Assembly (NCBI RefSeq): GCF_001644015.1
Contig: NZ_LUUI01000099.1
Coordinates: forward strand, 1-35,067
Reading direction: 5' to 3'
From: Methylomonas lenta
Lineage (GTDB): Bacteria; Pseudomonadota; Gammaproteobacteria; Methylococcales; Methylomonadaceae
DNA: 35,067 nucleotides
Part shown: positions 25,290 through 34,273 of the stretch, piece after piece
How positions within the stretch are numbered: the first letter of the stretch is position 1
Layout of the letters: each line of letters opens with the position of its first letter
Position numbers and translations under genes: made by a program
The notes under the pieces: model-generated
Told to the model about the DNA's origin: nothing
The model's database searches: none
The model's input: the letters and a program-made list of their open reading frames with translations, nothing else

Positions 25290-26762
25290 TCACTGCAATC
25301 TCTCGCCTATGATCATCATCATCCTGTTCACGGTTGCGCCTGATAAATCAATCAGCGGCGCCGGCAGCAAGCCAAATAGCACAATACCCGCTACCAATAC
25401 GCCGACCGCCATCAACTCGACGTGATTAAGGTCGGGTATCTGTTGCATCTGTGGTTTTACTGGGCCGGTAAACAACAACCCAATGGTGCGCATCGCATAC
25501 GCGGCACTAATTAAAATACTTAGGCTGAAAAATACCATCAGCCCGCCCCATTGCTGAAAGCCACCGATTAGGGTGTGTAATTCGGCGATAAAACCCACTG
25601 AGCCGGGTAAGCCCATGGCCGCTAATAGTGTCAGGGTGGTAAATGTGGCGAAGCGCGGCATCACTTGTACCAGGGAGCTGTAATCCTGAATATTGCGGGT
25701 ATGCGTGCGTTCATACAGCAGGCCGACCAACAGGAATAGGGCGCCGGCGATCAAGCCATGCGCGATCATTTGTAAAATGGCGCCGGTAAAGCCGGTTTGG
25801 TTGAGTGAGGCAATACCCAGCAACACTATGCCCATATGACTCAGGGATGAATAAGCCACCATGGCCTTCAAATCACGCTGCCGCCAAGCCAGCAAACCGC
25901 CGTAAATCATGCCGAACAAGGCTAAAAACACCAATACGGGTTGTATCAGTTTTGCCGCTACCGGCAGCATCACCACGCAGCGTAATAAGCCGTAAGCGCC
26001 CATTTTTAACAAAATGCCCGACAGCAAAATACTGATCGGACTGGGCGCTTCCACATGCGCCAGTGGTAGCCAGCCATGCAGCGGAAAGATCGGCATTTTC
26101 ACCCCAAAACCCAGCAAAAACCCCAGCAACACCAATACCTGTTCCAGCTCCGGCATGCTCTGCGCCGCCTGCCCCATGGAAGCCATCAAAGAACCTTGAT
26201 GCTCCAAATCGTACTGACTAATCGCCAGCAAACTCAGCAACATGAATACCGAACCGCCCATGGTATACAAGACAAAATTCAAGCTGGCCGCATGTCGGCG
26301 CTTGCCTCCCCAGCGGTCGATCAGGAAAAACAGCGGGATTAGCGTGACTTCCCAAAAGATATAAAACAAGGCCCAGTCCTGAGCCATAAACACGCCCAGC
26401 ATGCCAAATTCCAACAATAACACGCAGATGTGATAGCCCTTGACGCCTTCGTTGATGGAAAAAGACGCTAGCAACGCAATCGAGGTCAGCAAAGTTGCCA
26501 AAACCAATAGCGGCATCGATAAGCCATCGATACCCAAGGCATAGGCGCTGCCCAGTTTAGGGTTGAGGGGATAAAACTCACTGAACTGCATGGCGCTATT
26601 GCTGATGTCAAAGTTCAGCAACAAGCCGCAGGCGAACAAAAATGCCCCGATGGTTGTCAGATTGCTAATCAGCCTGATCAAGCCGTTGCGCTGTCCGGAA
26701 ATCGGCGCCAGCAAGAGTACGCCCAGCGCCGGTGTCCAAAGCAGTGCGCTTAAAATCGCCAT
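25290..26762 (-). CDS. NuoM-like antiporter subunit, first gene of the DabA cluster (subunit 1)
   Basis: A 490-residue polytopic membrane protein very like complex I chain M. Every key residue has a counterpart: E138 (FYIFWEVTLIPLFFL), K222 (FGVKMPIFPLHGWLP), K253 (GILLKMGAYGLLR), H335 (MIAHGLIAG) and E394 (GFIAELHTLIGG). It should be a fully working proton- or Na+-conducting antiporter subunit. It is the first gene of the minus-strand run and is followed 48 nt later by dabA. No quinone- or NADH-module genes accompany it, so membership of a respiratory complex I is unlikely. Only a weak ribosome site is visible. Confidence 0.92.
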   Translation of the reverse strand: MAILSALLWTPALGVLLLAPISGQRNGLIRLISNLTTIGAFLFACGLLLNFDISNSAMQFSEFYPLNPKLGSAYALGIDGLSMPLLVLATLLTSIALLASFSINEGVKGYHICVLLLEFGMLGVFMAQDWALFYIFWEVTLIPLFFLIDRWGGKRRHAASLNFVLYTMGGSVFMLLSLLAISQYDLEHQGSLMASMGQAAQSMPELEQVLVLLGFLLGFGVKMPIFPLHGWLPLAHVEAPSPISILLSGILLKMGAYGLLRCVVMLPVAAKLIQPVLVFLALFGMIYGGLLAWRQRDLKAMVAYSSLSHMGIVLLGIASLNQTGFTGAILQMIAHGLIAGALFLLVGLLYERTHTRNIQDYSSLVQVMPRFATFTTLTLLAAMGLPGSVGFIAELHTLIGGFQQWGGLMVFFSLSILISAAYAMRTIGLLFTGPVKPQMQQIPDLNHVELMAVGVLVAGIVLFGLLPAPLIDLSGATVNRMMMIIGERLQ

Positions 26763-26793
26763 GTTGAAAGTTGTTTTAAGTCAAATTAGCTAG

Positions 26794-26810
26794 GCATTTT
26801 AAATGCATTT
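26794..26810. promoter_or_regulatory. Palindromic operator-like site ahead of the DabA operon
   Basis: GCATTT-T-AAATGC (26794-26806) is a perfect 6-1-6 palindrome and overlaps a second palindrome AAATGCATTT (26801-26810). It lies 32 nt before the first gene's start on the minus strand, just downstream of a TATAAA box (26847-26842). A repressor or LysR-type site would fit; no regulator gene is adjacent. In the rest of 26811-27081 I see no other structure I can name. Confidence 0.35.
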
Positions 26811-26841
26811 GGTTGAAATAGGCCAATTCTGGAAAAAACGG

Positions 26842-26847
26842 TTTATA
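26842..26847 (-). promoter_or_regulatory. Candidate -10 box for the DabA operon
   Basis: TATAAA on the minus strand matches TATAAT at five of six positions, about 80 nt before the first ATG. No convincing -35 box is found 16-18 bp upstream (TTTAGC is the best), so an activator may be needed. Confidence 0.3.
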
Positions 26848-27081
26848 TGAACCAGATTGTTTTAGCTAAATGATCTAGATTGTTCACAGCAAGATAACGG
26901 CTATCAGTTGAGTTTGCAGGCTTTCCCGGCTTAGATTTCGCAAAGACTGCAGCTTCGTGTACTCTAGCCAGCCATAAAAATACCGTTGATGAGAATAGCC
27001 AGGCAAGTAGCCAATAATCTTTATCAATTTTTAATACCTTAATTAATTGGAAATGACGTTGTTAGTGATGTCGGATAACAC

Positions 27082-27546
27082 ATGCAAATTCATCTAATCG
27101 CCGTCGGCAACAAAATGCCCGACTGGGTACTGCAGGGCTATAATGAATATGCCAAGCGCATGCCGCGCGAGTGTGAATTGGTTTTGAAAGAAATTGCTCC
27201 CGATAAACGCCGCAGTGGCGATATTGCACGCATAACCAAAGAAGAAGGTGAACGTATGCTGACGGCAGTGCCGCCACGTGCGCATGTGGTAACACTGGAT
27301 ATTCCGGGCAAACCCTGGACCACTGCCGACTTATCAAAAGCTCTGCAACGCTGGCTGGGTAACGGGCAGCCCGTAGCCTTGATGGTGGGTGGGCCGGAAG
27401 GTTTGTCACAGCAAGTCAGAGATATTGCTCAGGAGTCCTGGAGTTTGTCGCCGTTAACCTTCCCGCATCCGTTGGTTCGGGTCATCGTGGCTGAACAAAT
27501 CTATCGGGCCTGGAGTCTTATGAATAATCACCCATATCACCGCTAA
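27082..27546 (+). CDS. rlmH: 23S rRNA (pseudouridine1915-N3)-methyltransferase RlmH
   Basis: A 154-residue SPOUT methyltransferase (E. coli RlmH has 155) that methylates pseudouridine 1915 of 23S rRNA on the assembled ribosome using S-adenosylmethionine. Family motifs are MVGGPEGLS (SAM loop of the knot) and LTFPHPLVRVIVAEQIYRAW followed by a terminal HPYHR. It is the first gene of the plus-strand housekeeping run and is divergent from the DabA operon. The usual partner rsfS is not adjacent here. The maf gene begins 4 nt after its stop. Confidence 0.97.
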   Translation: MQIHLIAVGNKMPDWVLQGYNEYAKRMPRECELVLKEIAPDKRRSGDIARITKEEGERMLTAVPPRAHVVTLDIPGKPWTTADLSKALQRWLGNGQPVALMVGGPEGLSQQVRDIAQESWSLSPLTFPHPLVRVIVAEQIYRAWSLMNNHPYHR

Positions 27547-27550
27547 CATT

Positions 27551-28126
27551 ATGACACCACAGATTGTGCTCGCCTCCGCTTCACCACGCCGTAGTGAATT
27601 GTTGCAACAAATCGGCATTCGGCATGTCATAAAAGCTGTGGATATTGACGAAACGCCTTGGCCGCATGAATCTCCGCTAGCTTATGTGGAACGGGTGGCG
27701 ACGGAGAAATCAGCGGTCTGTCGAGCTTTACTAGAGCATGATTTGCCGGTGTTAGCCGCCGATACCAGTGTTGTGTGCGATGGCCGTATTATGGGTAAGC
27801 CGGATAATCTTCAGCATGCATCAGAGATGCTGATGCAGCTTTCCGGTCGCAGCCATCAGGTTTATAGCGCGGTTTCGCTACGCGGCGATCATCACTGGCA
27901 GGCAGTGAGTGTCAGTGAGGTTAGATTTAGGACGTTAACCCAAGCTGAAATCCTGGCCTATTGGCAGACCGGTGAACCGCAAGACAAAGCGGGTGCCTAT
28001 GCCATACAAGGCTTGGCCAGTATTTTTATCGAATCGATTACCGGCAGTTTTTCCGGCGTCATGGGCTTGCCGCTGTTTGAAACCGCACAACTATTAGCTA
28101 AACAAGGGATTAAAGTCATCGCATGA
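27551..28126 (+). CDS. maf: Maf-family nucleoside triphosphate pyrophosphatase (YhdE type)
   Basis: A 191-residue Maf protein with the N-terminal LASASPRRSELLQQIGI, the acidic ADTSVVCDGRIMGKPDN and KAGAYAIQGLASIFIESITG. The YhdE subfamily hydrolyses dTTP, UTP and related modified nucleotides, a house-cleaning role. The subfamily is assigned from the ASPRR-type N-terminus and gene order (yhdE-rng-yhdP as in E. coli). Its last bases overlap the rng start by 4 nt (ATGA), so the two are translationally coupled. Confidence 0.94.
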   Translation: MTPQIVLASASPRRSELLQQIGIRHVIKAVDIDETPWPHESPLAYVERVATEKSAVCRALLEHDLPVLAADTSVVCDGRIMGKPDNLQHASEMLMQLSGRSHQVYSAVSLRGDHHWQAVSVSEVRFRTLTQAEILAYWQTGEPQDKAGAYAIQGLASIFIESITGSFSGVMGLPLFETAQLLAKQGIKVIA

Positions 28127-29577
28127 GTGAAGAAATTTTAATTAATGTCACCCCGCCGGAAACCCGGGTAGCGGTGATTGAAAACGGCGTCTTGCAGGAA
28201 TTGATCATAGAGCGCTTGCGGCAGAAAGGTCTGGTCGGCAATATTTATAAAGGTGAGGTTTGCCGGGTATTGCCCGGTATGCAGGCGGCTTTTGTCGATA
28301 TTGGCCTGGATAAAGCGGCGTTTTTGCATTTATCCGATTTCAATAGCCAGGAATTGGCCGGCGGTTCTGAGAATATCGAGCATTATCTTAAAGATGGCCA
28401 AAAAATCGTGGTGCAAGTCACTAAAGATCCTTTGGGCAATAAAGGTGCGCGGCTGACGACAGATCTATCCATTCCTTCACGCTATCAAGTTTACATGCCC
28501 TACGCAGCAAACTCCGGCGTATCGCAACGCATAGAATCCGAAGAAGAGCGGCAGCGATTACGGGCTTGTATAGAAAATTATCTGCAAAAACATACTGTGC
28601 CCGGTGGCTTCATCGCGCGGACTGCTGCCGAATGTGTGGAAGAAGTTATTCTGTATTCCGACATGACGTTTTTGCACATGCTGTGGGAATCGATACTCGA
28701 CAAGAGTAAAAAAGCCAAAGTCAAAACGCTGATACACGAAGACTTGCCTTTAAGTATGCGTACTTTGCGTGACTTATATAAAGAGGGCGTCGAACGAGTT
28801 CGCGTCGACTCCAAAGAAACCTTTTTGCGGCTGGTCGAGTTTGCCGAGACCTTTGTGCCGGAAGTGGTGCCTTTCATCGAACATTATTCCGGCGAGCGGC
28901 CGGTGTTCGATATTTACAACGTTGAGGATGAGATATCCAAGGCTCTGGATCGCAAAGTAAAGCTCAAATCCGGTGGTCATTTGGTTTTTGATCAAACCGA
29001 GTCGATGACGACGGTCGATGTCAATACCGGCGGTTATGTGGGGGGGCGGAATCTGGAAGAAACCATCTTCAAAACCAATCTGGAAGCAGCGCATACCATT
29101 TCCCGGCAACTGCGGCTGAGGAATTTGGGTGGCATCATCATTATCGATTTTATCGACATGCAAAGCGATGACCATAAAAAACAGGTGATGTCTGCCTTGC
29201 AACGCAATCTGGATAAGGATCACGCCAAAACCAAAATCACCGAAGTGTCGGCCTTGGGGTTGGTGGAAATGACTCGTAAACGCACCCGGGAAAGTCTGGA
29301 GCATATTCTTTGTGAACCCTGCAGTACTTGCGATGGGCGTGGCGTGTTGAAAACCGCGGAATCAATTTGCCTGGAGATTTTTCGTGAAATTATTCGCGTG
29401 GTGCGGCAATACAACGTACAGCAGATTTTAGTGTTGGCCTCTGAGCAAGTGGTGGAAATGTTATTGGATGAAGAGGCTGATATGCTGTCGGAGCTGGAAT
29501 TATTCTTGAAAGTGGCCATCAAAATTCGTGCTGAATCCGGATACAATCAGGAACATTATGATGTGGTCTTATTGTAG
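28123..29577 (+). CDS. rng: Ribonuclease G
   Basis: A 484-residue endoribonuclease of the RNase E/G family that matures the 16S rRNA 5' end and degrades some mRNAs. Present are the N-terminal S1 domain (about 38-125; NIYKGEVCRVLPGMQAAFVD), the Mg2+ catalytic region (TTVDVNTGGYVGGRN and GIIIIDFIDM) and the zinc-link cysteines in CEPCSTCDGRG. The length fits RNase G; the long disordered scaffold tail of RNase E is absent. Confidence 0.97.
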   Translation: MSEEILINVTPPETRVAVIENGVLQELIIERLRQKGLVGNIYKGEVCRVLPGMQAAFVDIGLDKAAFLHLSDFNSQELAGGSENIEHYLKDGQKIVVQVTKDPLGNKGARLTTDLSIPSRYQVYMPYAANSGVSQRIESEEERQRLRACIENYLQKHTVPGGFIARTAAECVEEVILYSDMTFLHMLWESILDKSKKAKVKTLIHEDLPLSMRTLRDLYKEGVERVRVDSKETFLRLVEFAETFVPEVVPFIEHYSGERPVFDIYNVEDEISKALDRKVKLKSGGHLVFDQTESMTTVDVNTGGYVGGRNLEETIFKTNLEAAHTISRQLRLRNLGGIIIIDFIDMQSDDHKKQVMSALQRNLDKDHAKTKITEVSALGLVEMTRKRTRESLEHILCEPCSTCDGRGVLKTAESICLEIFREIIRVVRQYNVQQILVLASEQVVEMLLDEEADMLSELELFLKVAIKIRAESGYNQEHYDVVLL

Positions 29578-29589
29578 GACTTGAATTTT

Positions 29590-32500
29590 GTGATTGTTCA
29601 TATTGCCCGAGCTACTCGCCATTTACTGTTTTGGTCGCTGATTTCAGTGGCTGTGATCGTCAGCGCAGCGCGTATTTTGCTGGCTGAATTGGACGATTAT
29701 CAAATCGAATTGGAACAAAAAATTCGCCAAATAACCGATATCCCGCTACGGATAGGCAAAATGGACGCCGGCATGCGAGGTTTTAATCCGGAAATCATTC
29801 TGCGAGGCATCGATGTTGAAGCCAGCGATCCTAATAATAAGCCCGATATTCAACTGAAAGAAATTCGCTTGGGGCTGGATTTTCTGGACTTGCTGTTAAC
29901 CCGCAACCTGTTGTCAGCCAGTCGGGTGACCCTGGTGGGCGCGAATATCAGTATCACCCGTAATCTGGATGGCAGTTTTGCTATTAAAGGTCTGCAAGCC
30001 AGCGATGAAAAGCCTCTGTGGCTGTTGCAGGGCGGAAAATATGAAATTTTAGACAGTGAAATCACTTGGCAGGATTTAAAGCGTCACAGCAAAGCTGTGC
30101 ATTTTGACCGCTTTGATTTGGTCATCAAAAATCATTTTTTCGATGACAGCCATGAATTGCATTTACTCAGTAACCTGCCGCCGCAGTATGGCGACACGCT
30201 ACGCATCTCTGCCGTTATCAAAGGTGATGTATTTAAGACAGACAACATAGATGGCGAGCTGTATATCGAAGGTACAGATCTGCAGGCTGGCGCTTTAATG
30301 ACGGGCGATTTGCCGTTGGGTTTACAGCTACATTCCGGGGCGGGTGATTTCCGCATCTGGAGTCTTTGGCGTAATTCCAGCCCTTATCAGGTGGATGGTT
30401 ATATTCAGGCCCAGCAGCTGACAATCAGCAAGCATCAGGGCAAACCTGTGGATATGGATACCTTTGAAGGCAGTTTTAGTTGGAGCGATGAAAATGATCG
30501 CTGGCGTCTGGCTGGCTATGACGTCAATATTTACGCAAATCGTCAGCGTTGGCCGGACGGTGCTTTCTATTTGCAGCAGGATGCACAAGGCAATCTTGCT
30601 GCCATTATCAAGCAACTGGATTTTCCGGCAGCCATGCTGCTGGCGCCGATGCTAATGCCTGATGGACACGATTATGCCGACTGGTTAAAACTTAATCCCA
30701 AAGGCCGTTTGCGAGATGTGAGTTTGTTTGTCAGTCAGGATTTTCAACATTATGCCGCTCGTGGCAGTTTTGATCAGCTAGGTATTGATCATTTTGCGGC
30801 CATGCCACAAATACAAAATATCAGTGGTCAATTTAGTGCGACCGATCAGTACGGCGAAATTACGCTGGACACGCAAAACGCCAGCGTCGATGCTGCTGAC
30901 TGGTTCAGAAACTCATTGGACATCCCACGGCTACAGGGTAGTTTACATTGGTGGCAAACCGATGCTGCCTGGCAGTTCTTGAGTGAAGATTTGGCCATTG
31001 ATAGTGTTGATTTTACTACGGTAACCAGGCTCAATCTTTGGTTGCCCAAGAGTGCCGCCTCACCCAATTTGGATTTGCGCATACAATTTGGCGATTTTAA
31101 AGATGTCAGCCGGATACCGAAATATTTACCCGCCAAACTCATGGACTCAGGAGCTGTCGCTTGGCTGGATGAAGCTTTTGTCGCGGGTCGGATTAGTCAA
31201 GGCGAGATAGTCTTAAAGGGGGCTCTGGATCAGTTTCCGTTTACTAATGGGCAAGGCCATTTTGAAACCGTTTTCAGCATAGAAAACAGCGAAATACAAT
31301 TTAATGAGAATTGGCCTCACCTGCGAGATGCTAATGCCGATGTACAATTTTTAGGGAAAGACTTACAGGTTGCGATTAGCAAAGGCGGTAGCGAGAAAGT
31401 TGTGATTGATCAGGCTTTGGTGAGGATTCCGGACATGCCTGACAGTGATTATATTTATGTTTGGGGGCAGGTGCATGCTAAGTTTATGGACAGTCTGGCC
31501 TTTTTACAAAAATCCCCGCTCAAGCCCAAGATAGTCCCCATCGCAAAGCAACTCAGCGGCGAGGGCGATATCGATGCCGACCTGAATTTAAAAATTCATT
31601 ACCCGGAACCCGATCCGCTGAAAGCCAATGTCAATGCTTATCTTAATGGGGCAAAACTGACTCTAAAACCGGTCAACCTTAAAGTTGACGGTATCAAGGG
31701 CGTTTTGAATTTTACGGAAGATCGTATCAGTAGTAATCGCATGGATGCGCGAGCGTTGGGTTATCCGATACAGGCACGCTTGAGTAGTGACGAACAGGCC
31801 ACTTATCTGGATGTCGAAGGTAAAACCAATATCAATAATCTGGAAAAACAATTTAGTTTTTTGCAAACCGATATTGTTGATGGCGCATTAAGCTATACGG
31901 CTAAATTGGCAATACCCTACGAAACCACACAAGCGAATTCATTGAAAATTGATACCTCGCTGGTAGGTGTCGGTATCAATAGTCAGACAGTACTTGGCAA
32001 ATCAGCGAATGAAGAGAAGCCATTGACACTAGATTTTCAATGGGATCAAAACAGCAAAATGCCTTTGGCATTGCAGTATGGCAATCAATTACGGGCACTA
32101 TTATTAATCGATAAAACCCAGGAAACCCTTTATTCCGGACATGTCGTTTTGGGGCAAGGCCAAGCCAGTCGCTATGATAAGCCAGGCTTGAAACTGGAAG
32201 TCAGACAACCCCGCTTTAATTTATCGGAGAGTTTATCGGCTTTCAAAGATGCAGAGCAAACCCAGGGGCCTCAGATAAAAGAAGTAGTGATCGATACCAG
32301 GCAATTGATCTGGCAAGACCAGGACCTGGGAGACATGCGTTGCGTATTACAACACGACAATCAAGGTTGGCAGGGCACAATTGATACCGCAATGGCCAAG
32401 GGCATGGTTCGTATTCCTGATCAACTTGGCGGCAATAACCGCATTGCGTTACAAATGGATTATCTAAACCTAACGGCTTTGGAAAAATTAAGTGTCGATA

Positions 32501-33384
32501 GTGCCGAAGAGGTGGTGACGGATTTACCTTTGATTGATATCGAGAGCGAGCATTTATGGTGGCGTTCGGTGGATTTAGGGCTGTTAAAACTGCAGACCGA
32601 GCGAGTAAGCAATGGCATACATTTTAAAAAAATCCAACTACAGAGTGCAAAAACCAAGCTTGATCTGACGGCTGATTGGTTAAAGCAAGCTAGTGGTACC
32701 ATCACTCAAATCAAAGGCAATGTTAAATCAGATAACTTTAGTGAATTTCTCTCTCGCCTGGCTTTTACCGACGACTTTAAAGAAACAACGGCTAATATTT
32801 CTTTTATTGGTGGTTGGCGGGGTGGGCCGCATCAATTTTCAATGGATAGGTTAAATGGTCAAGTACAACTTGAGCTCAAGGATGGCCGCATTTCCAGCAT
32901 CGAGCCAGGTTTCGGCCGCTTATTAGGTCTGGTTGCCATGGAGCAATGGGTAAAACGCTTAAGTCTGGATTTTAGCGATGTCTATCGACAAGGTCTGGCA
33001 TTTGATGACATAAAAGGTCATATCAAAATCAAAGATGGATTGGCCTTTACCGATGACCTGACAGTGAATGCGGTAGCGGCTAATTTCTATTTGGCCGGTT
33101 TTGCGGATCTAGCCAAAAAGACCTTGGATCAACGGGTGTCTGTAGTGCCTAAGGGTTCCGACGCCGTGCCCATTGCTGGTACAATCGTTGGCGGTATCGC
33201 CAGTATGATTACCCAGGTTGTTACCAATGACTATAAAGAAGGCTATTTTTTCGGCTCGCAATATCAACTTAAAGGCGCCTGGGGTAATATCGAAGTGACG
33301 CCTCTACATGATGAAGACGGCTTGATCAAAAAAACCTGGCGCGGCCTGACCGATTTTGGCTGGCTGGATTCCAATACGGATTAA
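29590..33384 (+). CDS. yhdP: YhdP family AsmA-like phospholipid transport protein
   Basis: A 1264-residue protein (E. coli YhdP has 1266) with one N-terminal membrane anchor (about 10-30) and a very long repetitive beta-rich periplasmic body ending in an AsmA-like C-terminal domain. The family (DUF3971/AsmA, TIGR02099) bridges the inner and outer membranes and helps move phospholipids to the outer membrane. I favour the GTG at 29590 because AGGA lies 10 nt upstream; a TTG at 29581 is the alternative but leaves no room for a ribosome site. It directly follows rng, as in E. coli. Confidence 0.94.
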   Translation: MIVHIARATRHLLFWSLISVAVIVSAARILLAELDDYQIELEQKIRQITDIPLRIGKMDAGMRGFNPEIILRGIDVEASDPNNKPDIQLKEIRLGLDFLDLLLTRNLLSASRVTLVGANISITRNLDGSFAIKGLQASDEKPLWLLQGGKYEILDSEITWQDLKRHSKAVHFDRFDLVIKNHFFDDSHELHLLSNLPPQYGDTLRISAVIKGDVFKTDNIDGELYIEGTDLQAGALMTGDLPLGLQLHSGAGDFRIWSLWRNSSPYQVDGYIQAQQLTISKHQGKPVDMDTFEGSFSWSDENDRWRLAGYDVNIYANRQRWPDGAFYLQQDAQGNLAAIIKQLDFPAAMLLAPMLMPDGHDYADWLKLNPKGRLRDVSLFVSQDFQHYAARGSFDQLGIDHFAAMPQIQNISGQFSATDQYGEITLDTQNASVDAADWFRNSLDIPRLQGSLHWWQTDAAWQFLSEDLAIDSVDFTTVTRLNLWLPKSAASPNLDLRIQFGDFKDVSRIPKYLPAKLMDSGAVAWLDEAFVAGRISQGEIVLKGALDQFPFTNGQGHFETVFSIENSEIQFNENWPHLRDANADVQFLGKDLQVAISKGGSEKVVIDQALVRIPDMPDSDYIYVWGQVHAKFMDSLAFLQKSPLKPKIVPIAKQLSGEGDIDADLNLKIHYPEPDPLKANVNAYLNGAKLTLKPVNLKVDGIKGVLNFTEDRISSNRMDARALGYPIQARLSSDEQATYLDVEGKTNINNLEKQFSFLQTDIVDGALSYTAKLAIPYETTQANSLKIDTSLVGVGINSQTVLGKSANEEKPLTLDFQWDQNSKMPLALQYGNQLRALLLIDKTQETLYSGHVVLGQGQASRYDKPGLKLEVRQPRFNLSESLSAFKDAEQTQGPQIKEVVIDTRQLIWQDQDLGDMRCVLQHDNQGWQGTIDTAMAKGMVRIPDQLGGNNRIALQMDYLNLTALEKLSVDSAEEVVTDLPLIDIESEHLWWRSVDLGLLKLQTERVSNGIHFKKIQLQSAKTKLDLTADWLKQASGTITQIKGNVKSDNFSEFLSRLAFTDDFKETTANISFIGGWRGGPHQFSMDRLNGQVQLELKDGRISSIEPGFGRLLGLVAMEQWVKRLSLDFSDVYRQGLAFDDIKGHIKIKDGLAFTDDLTVNAVAANFYLAGFADLAKKTLDQRVSVVPKGSDAVPIAGTIVGGIASMITQVVTNDYKEGYFFGSQYQLKGAWGNIEVTPLHDEDGLIKKTWRGLTDFGWLDSNTD

Positions 33385-33449
33385 TTCGGCCGATATTGAC
33401 CGGCCCATTCCGTGCAATTGTTAAAACAATAAAAACCATAGGATAATTT

Positions 33450-34268
33450 ATGACAATCTGCGCAGCGATTCAAATGGCATCAGGACCGCAAGTCAATGCC
33501 AACTTATTGGAAGCTGAAAAGCAAATCGCCGATGCCGCCAAAGCCGGTGCCAAGTTGGTGGCTTTGCCGGAAAATTTCGCCATTATGGGCATGAACGAGT
33601 ATGACAAGGTTCAGGTTCGCGAAGTCGATGGCGCAGGTCCGATTCAAGACTTCCTGGCGACGGTCGCTCAAAAATACCAGGTTTGGGTGGTGGGCGGTAC
33701 CATACCTATGGCTGCTAAAGCCGATAATAAAGTGCGTGCCACCTGTTTGGTTTACAACGACAAAGGTGAGCGGGTGGCGCGTTACGACAAAGTGCACTTG
33801 TTCGATGTCAGCGTACCGGATAGTGCAGAACAATATCGTGAGTCGGATTCAGTCGAAGCCGGCGAAGAGTCCTGCGTTATCGACAGCCCATTTGGCCGTA
33901 TGGGGATTTCGGTTTGCTATGATTTGCGTTTCCCGGAATTTTTTCGTCCGATGACAAAAAAAGGTCTGGATATCATCGTGATTCCGTCGGCCTTTACTGC
34001 CAAAACAGGCGCTGCACATTGGGAAATATTACTTCGTGCACGTGCCATCGAAAATCTCTGTTACGTTATCGCGCCTAATCAAGGTGGTTTTCATGTCAAC
34101 GGACGACAAACCTTTGGTCATAGCATGATAGTGGACCCCTGGGGCGTAGTGCTGGATTGCTATAAAACCGGTCCTGGTTTTGTGTCGGCTGAGGTCGATA
34201 AAAGTCGGCTGGATAAAATGCGCAGTGCTTTTCCCGTGCTGGAACACCGACGCTTTTTTTGCGAGTAA
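33450..34268 (+). CDS. Nit-type carbon-nitrogen hydrolase (probable deaminated-glutathione amidase)
   Basis: A 272-residue nitrilase-superfamily enzyme with a complete catalytic triad: E41 (ALPENFAIMG), K114 (YDKVHLFDV) and C156 (ISVCYDLRFPEFF). The sequence is Nit1/NitB-like, a group that repairs deaminated glutathione by removing an oxidised amide. The gene lies right after yhdP, a common place in gammaproteobacteria. AGGA sits 8 nt upstream of the ATG. It contrasts with the Cys-to-Ser relative at 9925-11454. Confidence 0.94.
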   Translation: MTICAAIQMASGPQVNANLLEAEKQIADAAKAGAKLVALPENFAIMGMNEYDKVQVREVDGAGPIQDFLATVAQKYQVWVVGGTIPMAAKADNKVRATCLVYNDKGERVARYDKVHLFDVSVPDSAEQYRESDSVEAGEESCVIDSPFGRMGISVCYDLRFPEFFRPMTKKGLDIIVIPSAFTAKTGAAHWEILLRARAIENLCYVIAPNQGGFHVNGRQTFGHSMIVDPWGVVLDCYKTGPGFVSAEVDKSRLDKMRSAFPVLEHRRFFCE

Positions 34269-34273
34269 TGTTT

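Noticed and set aside
17356-26762. Ordinary complex I (nuo) operon
   Set aside because: There are no nuoA-K partner genes or NADH/quinone modules, and dabA lies within the run.
28774-29304. 176-codon open frame opposite rng
   Set aside because: It is antisense to the highly conserved RNase G catalytic region and shows no family features.
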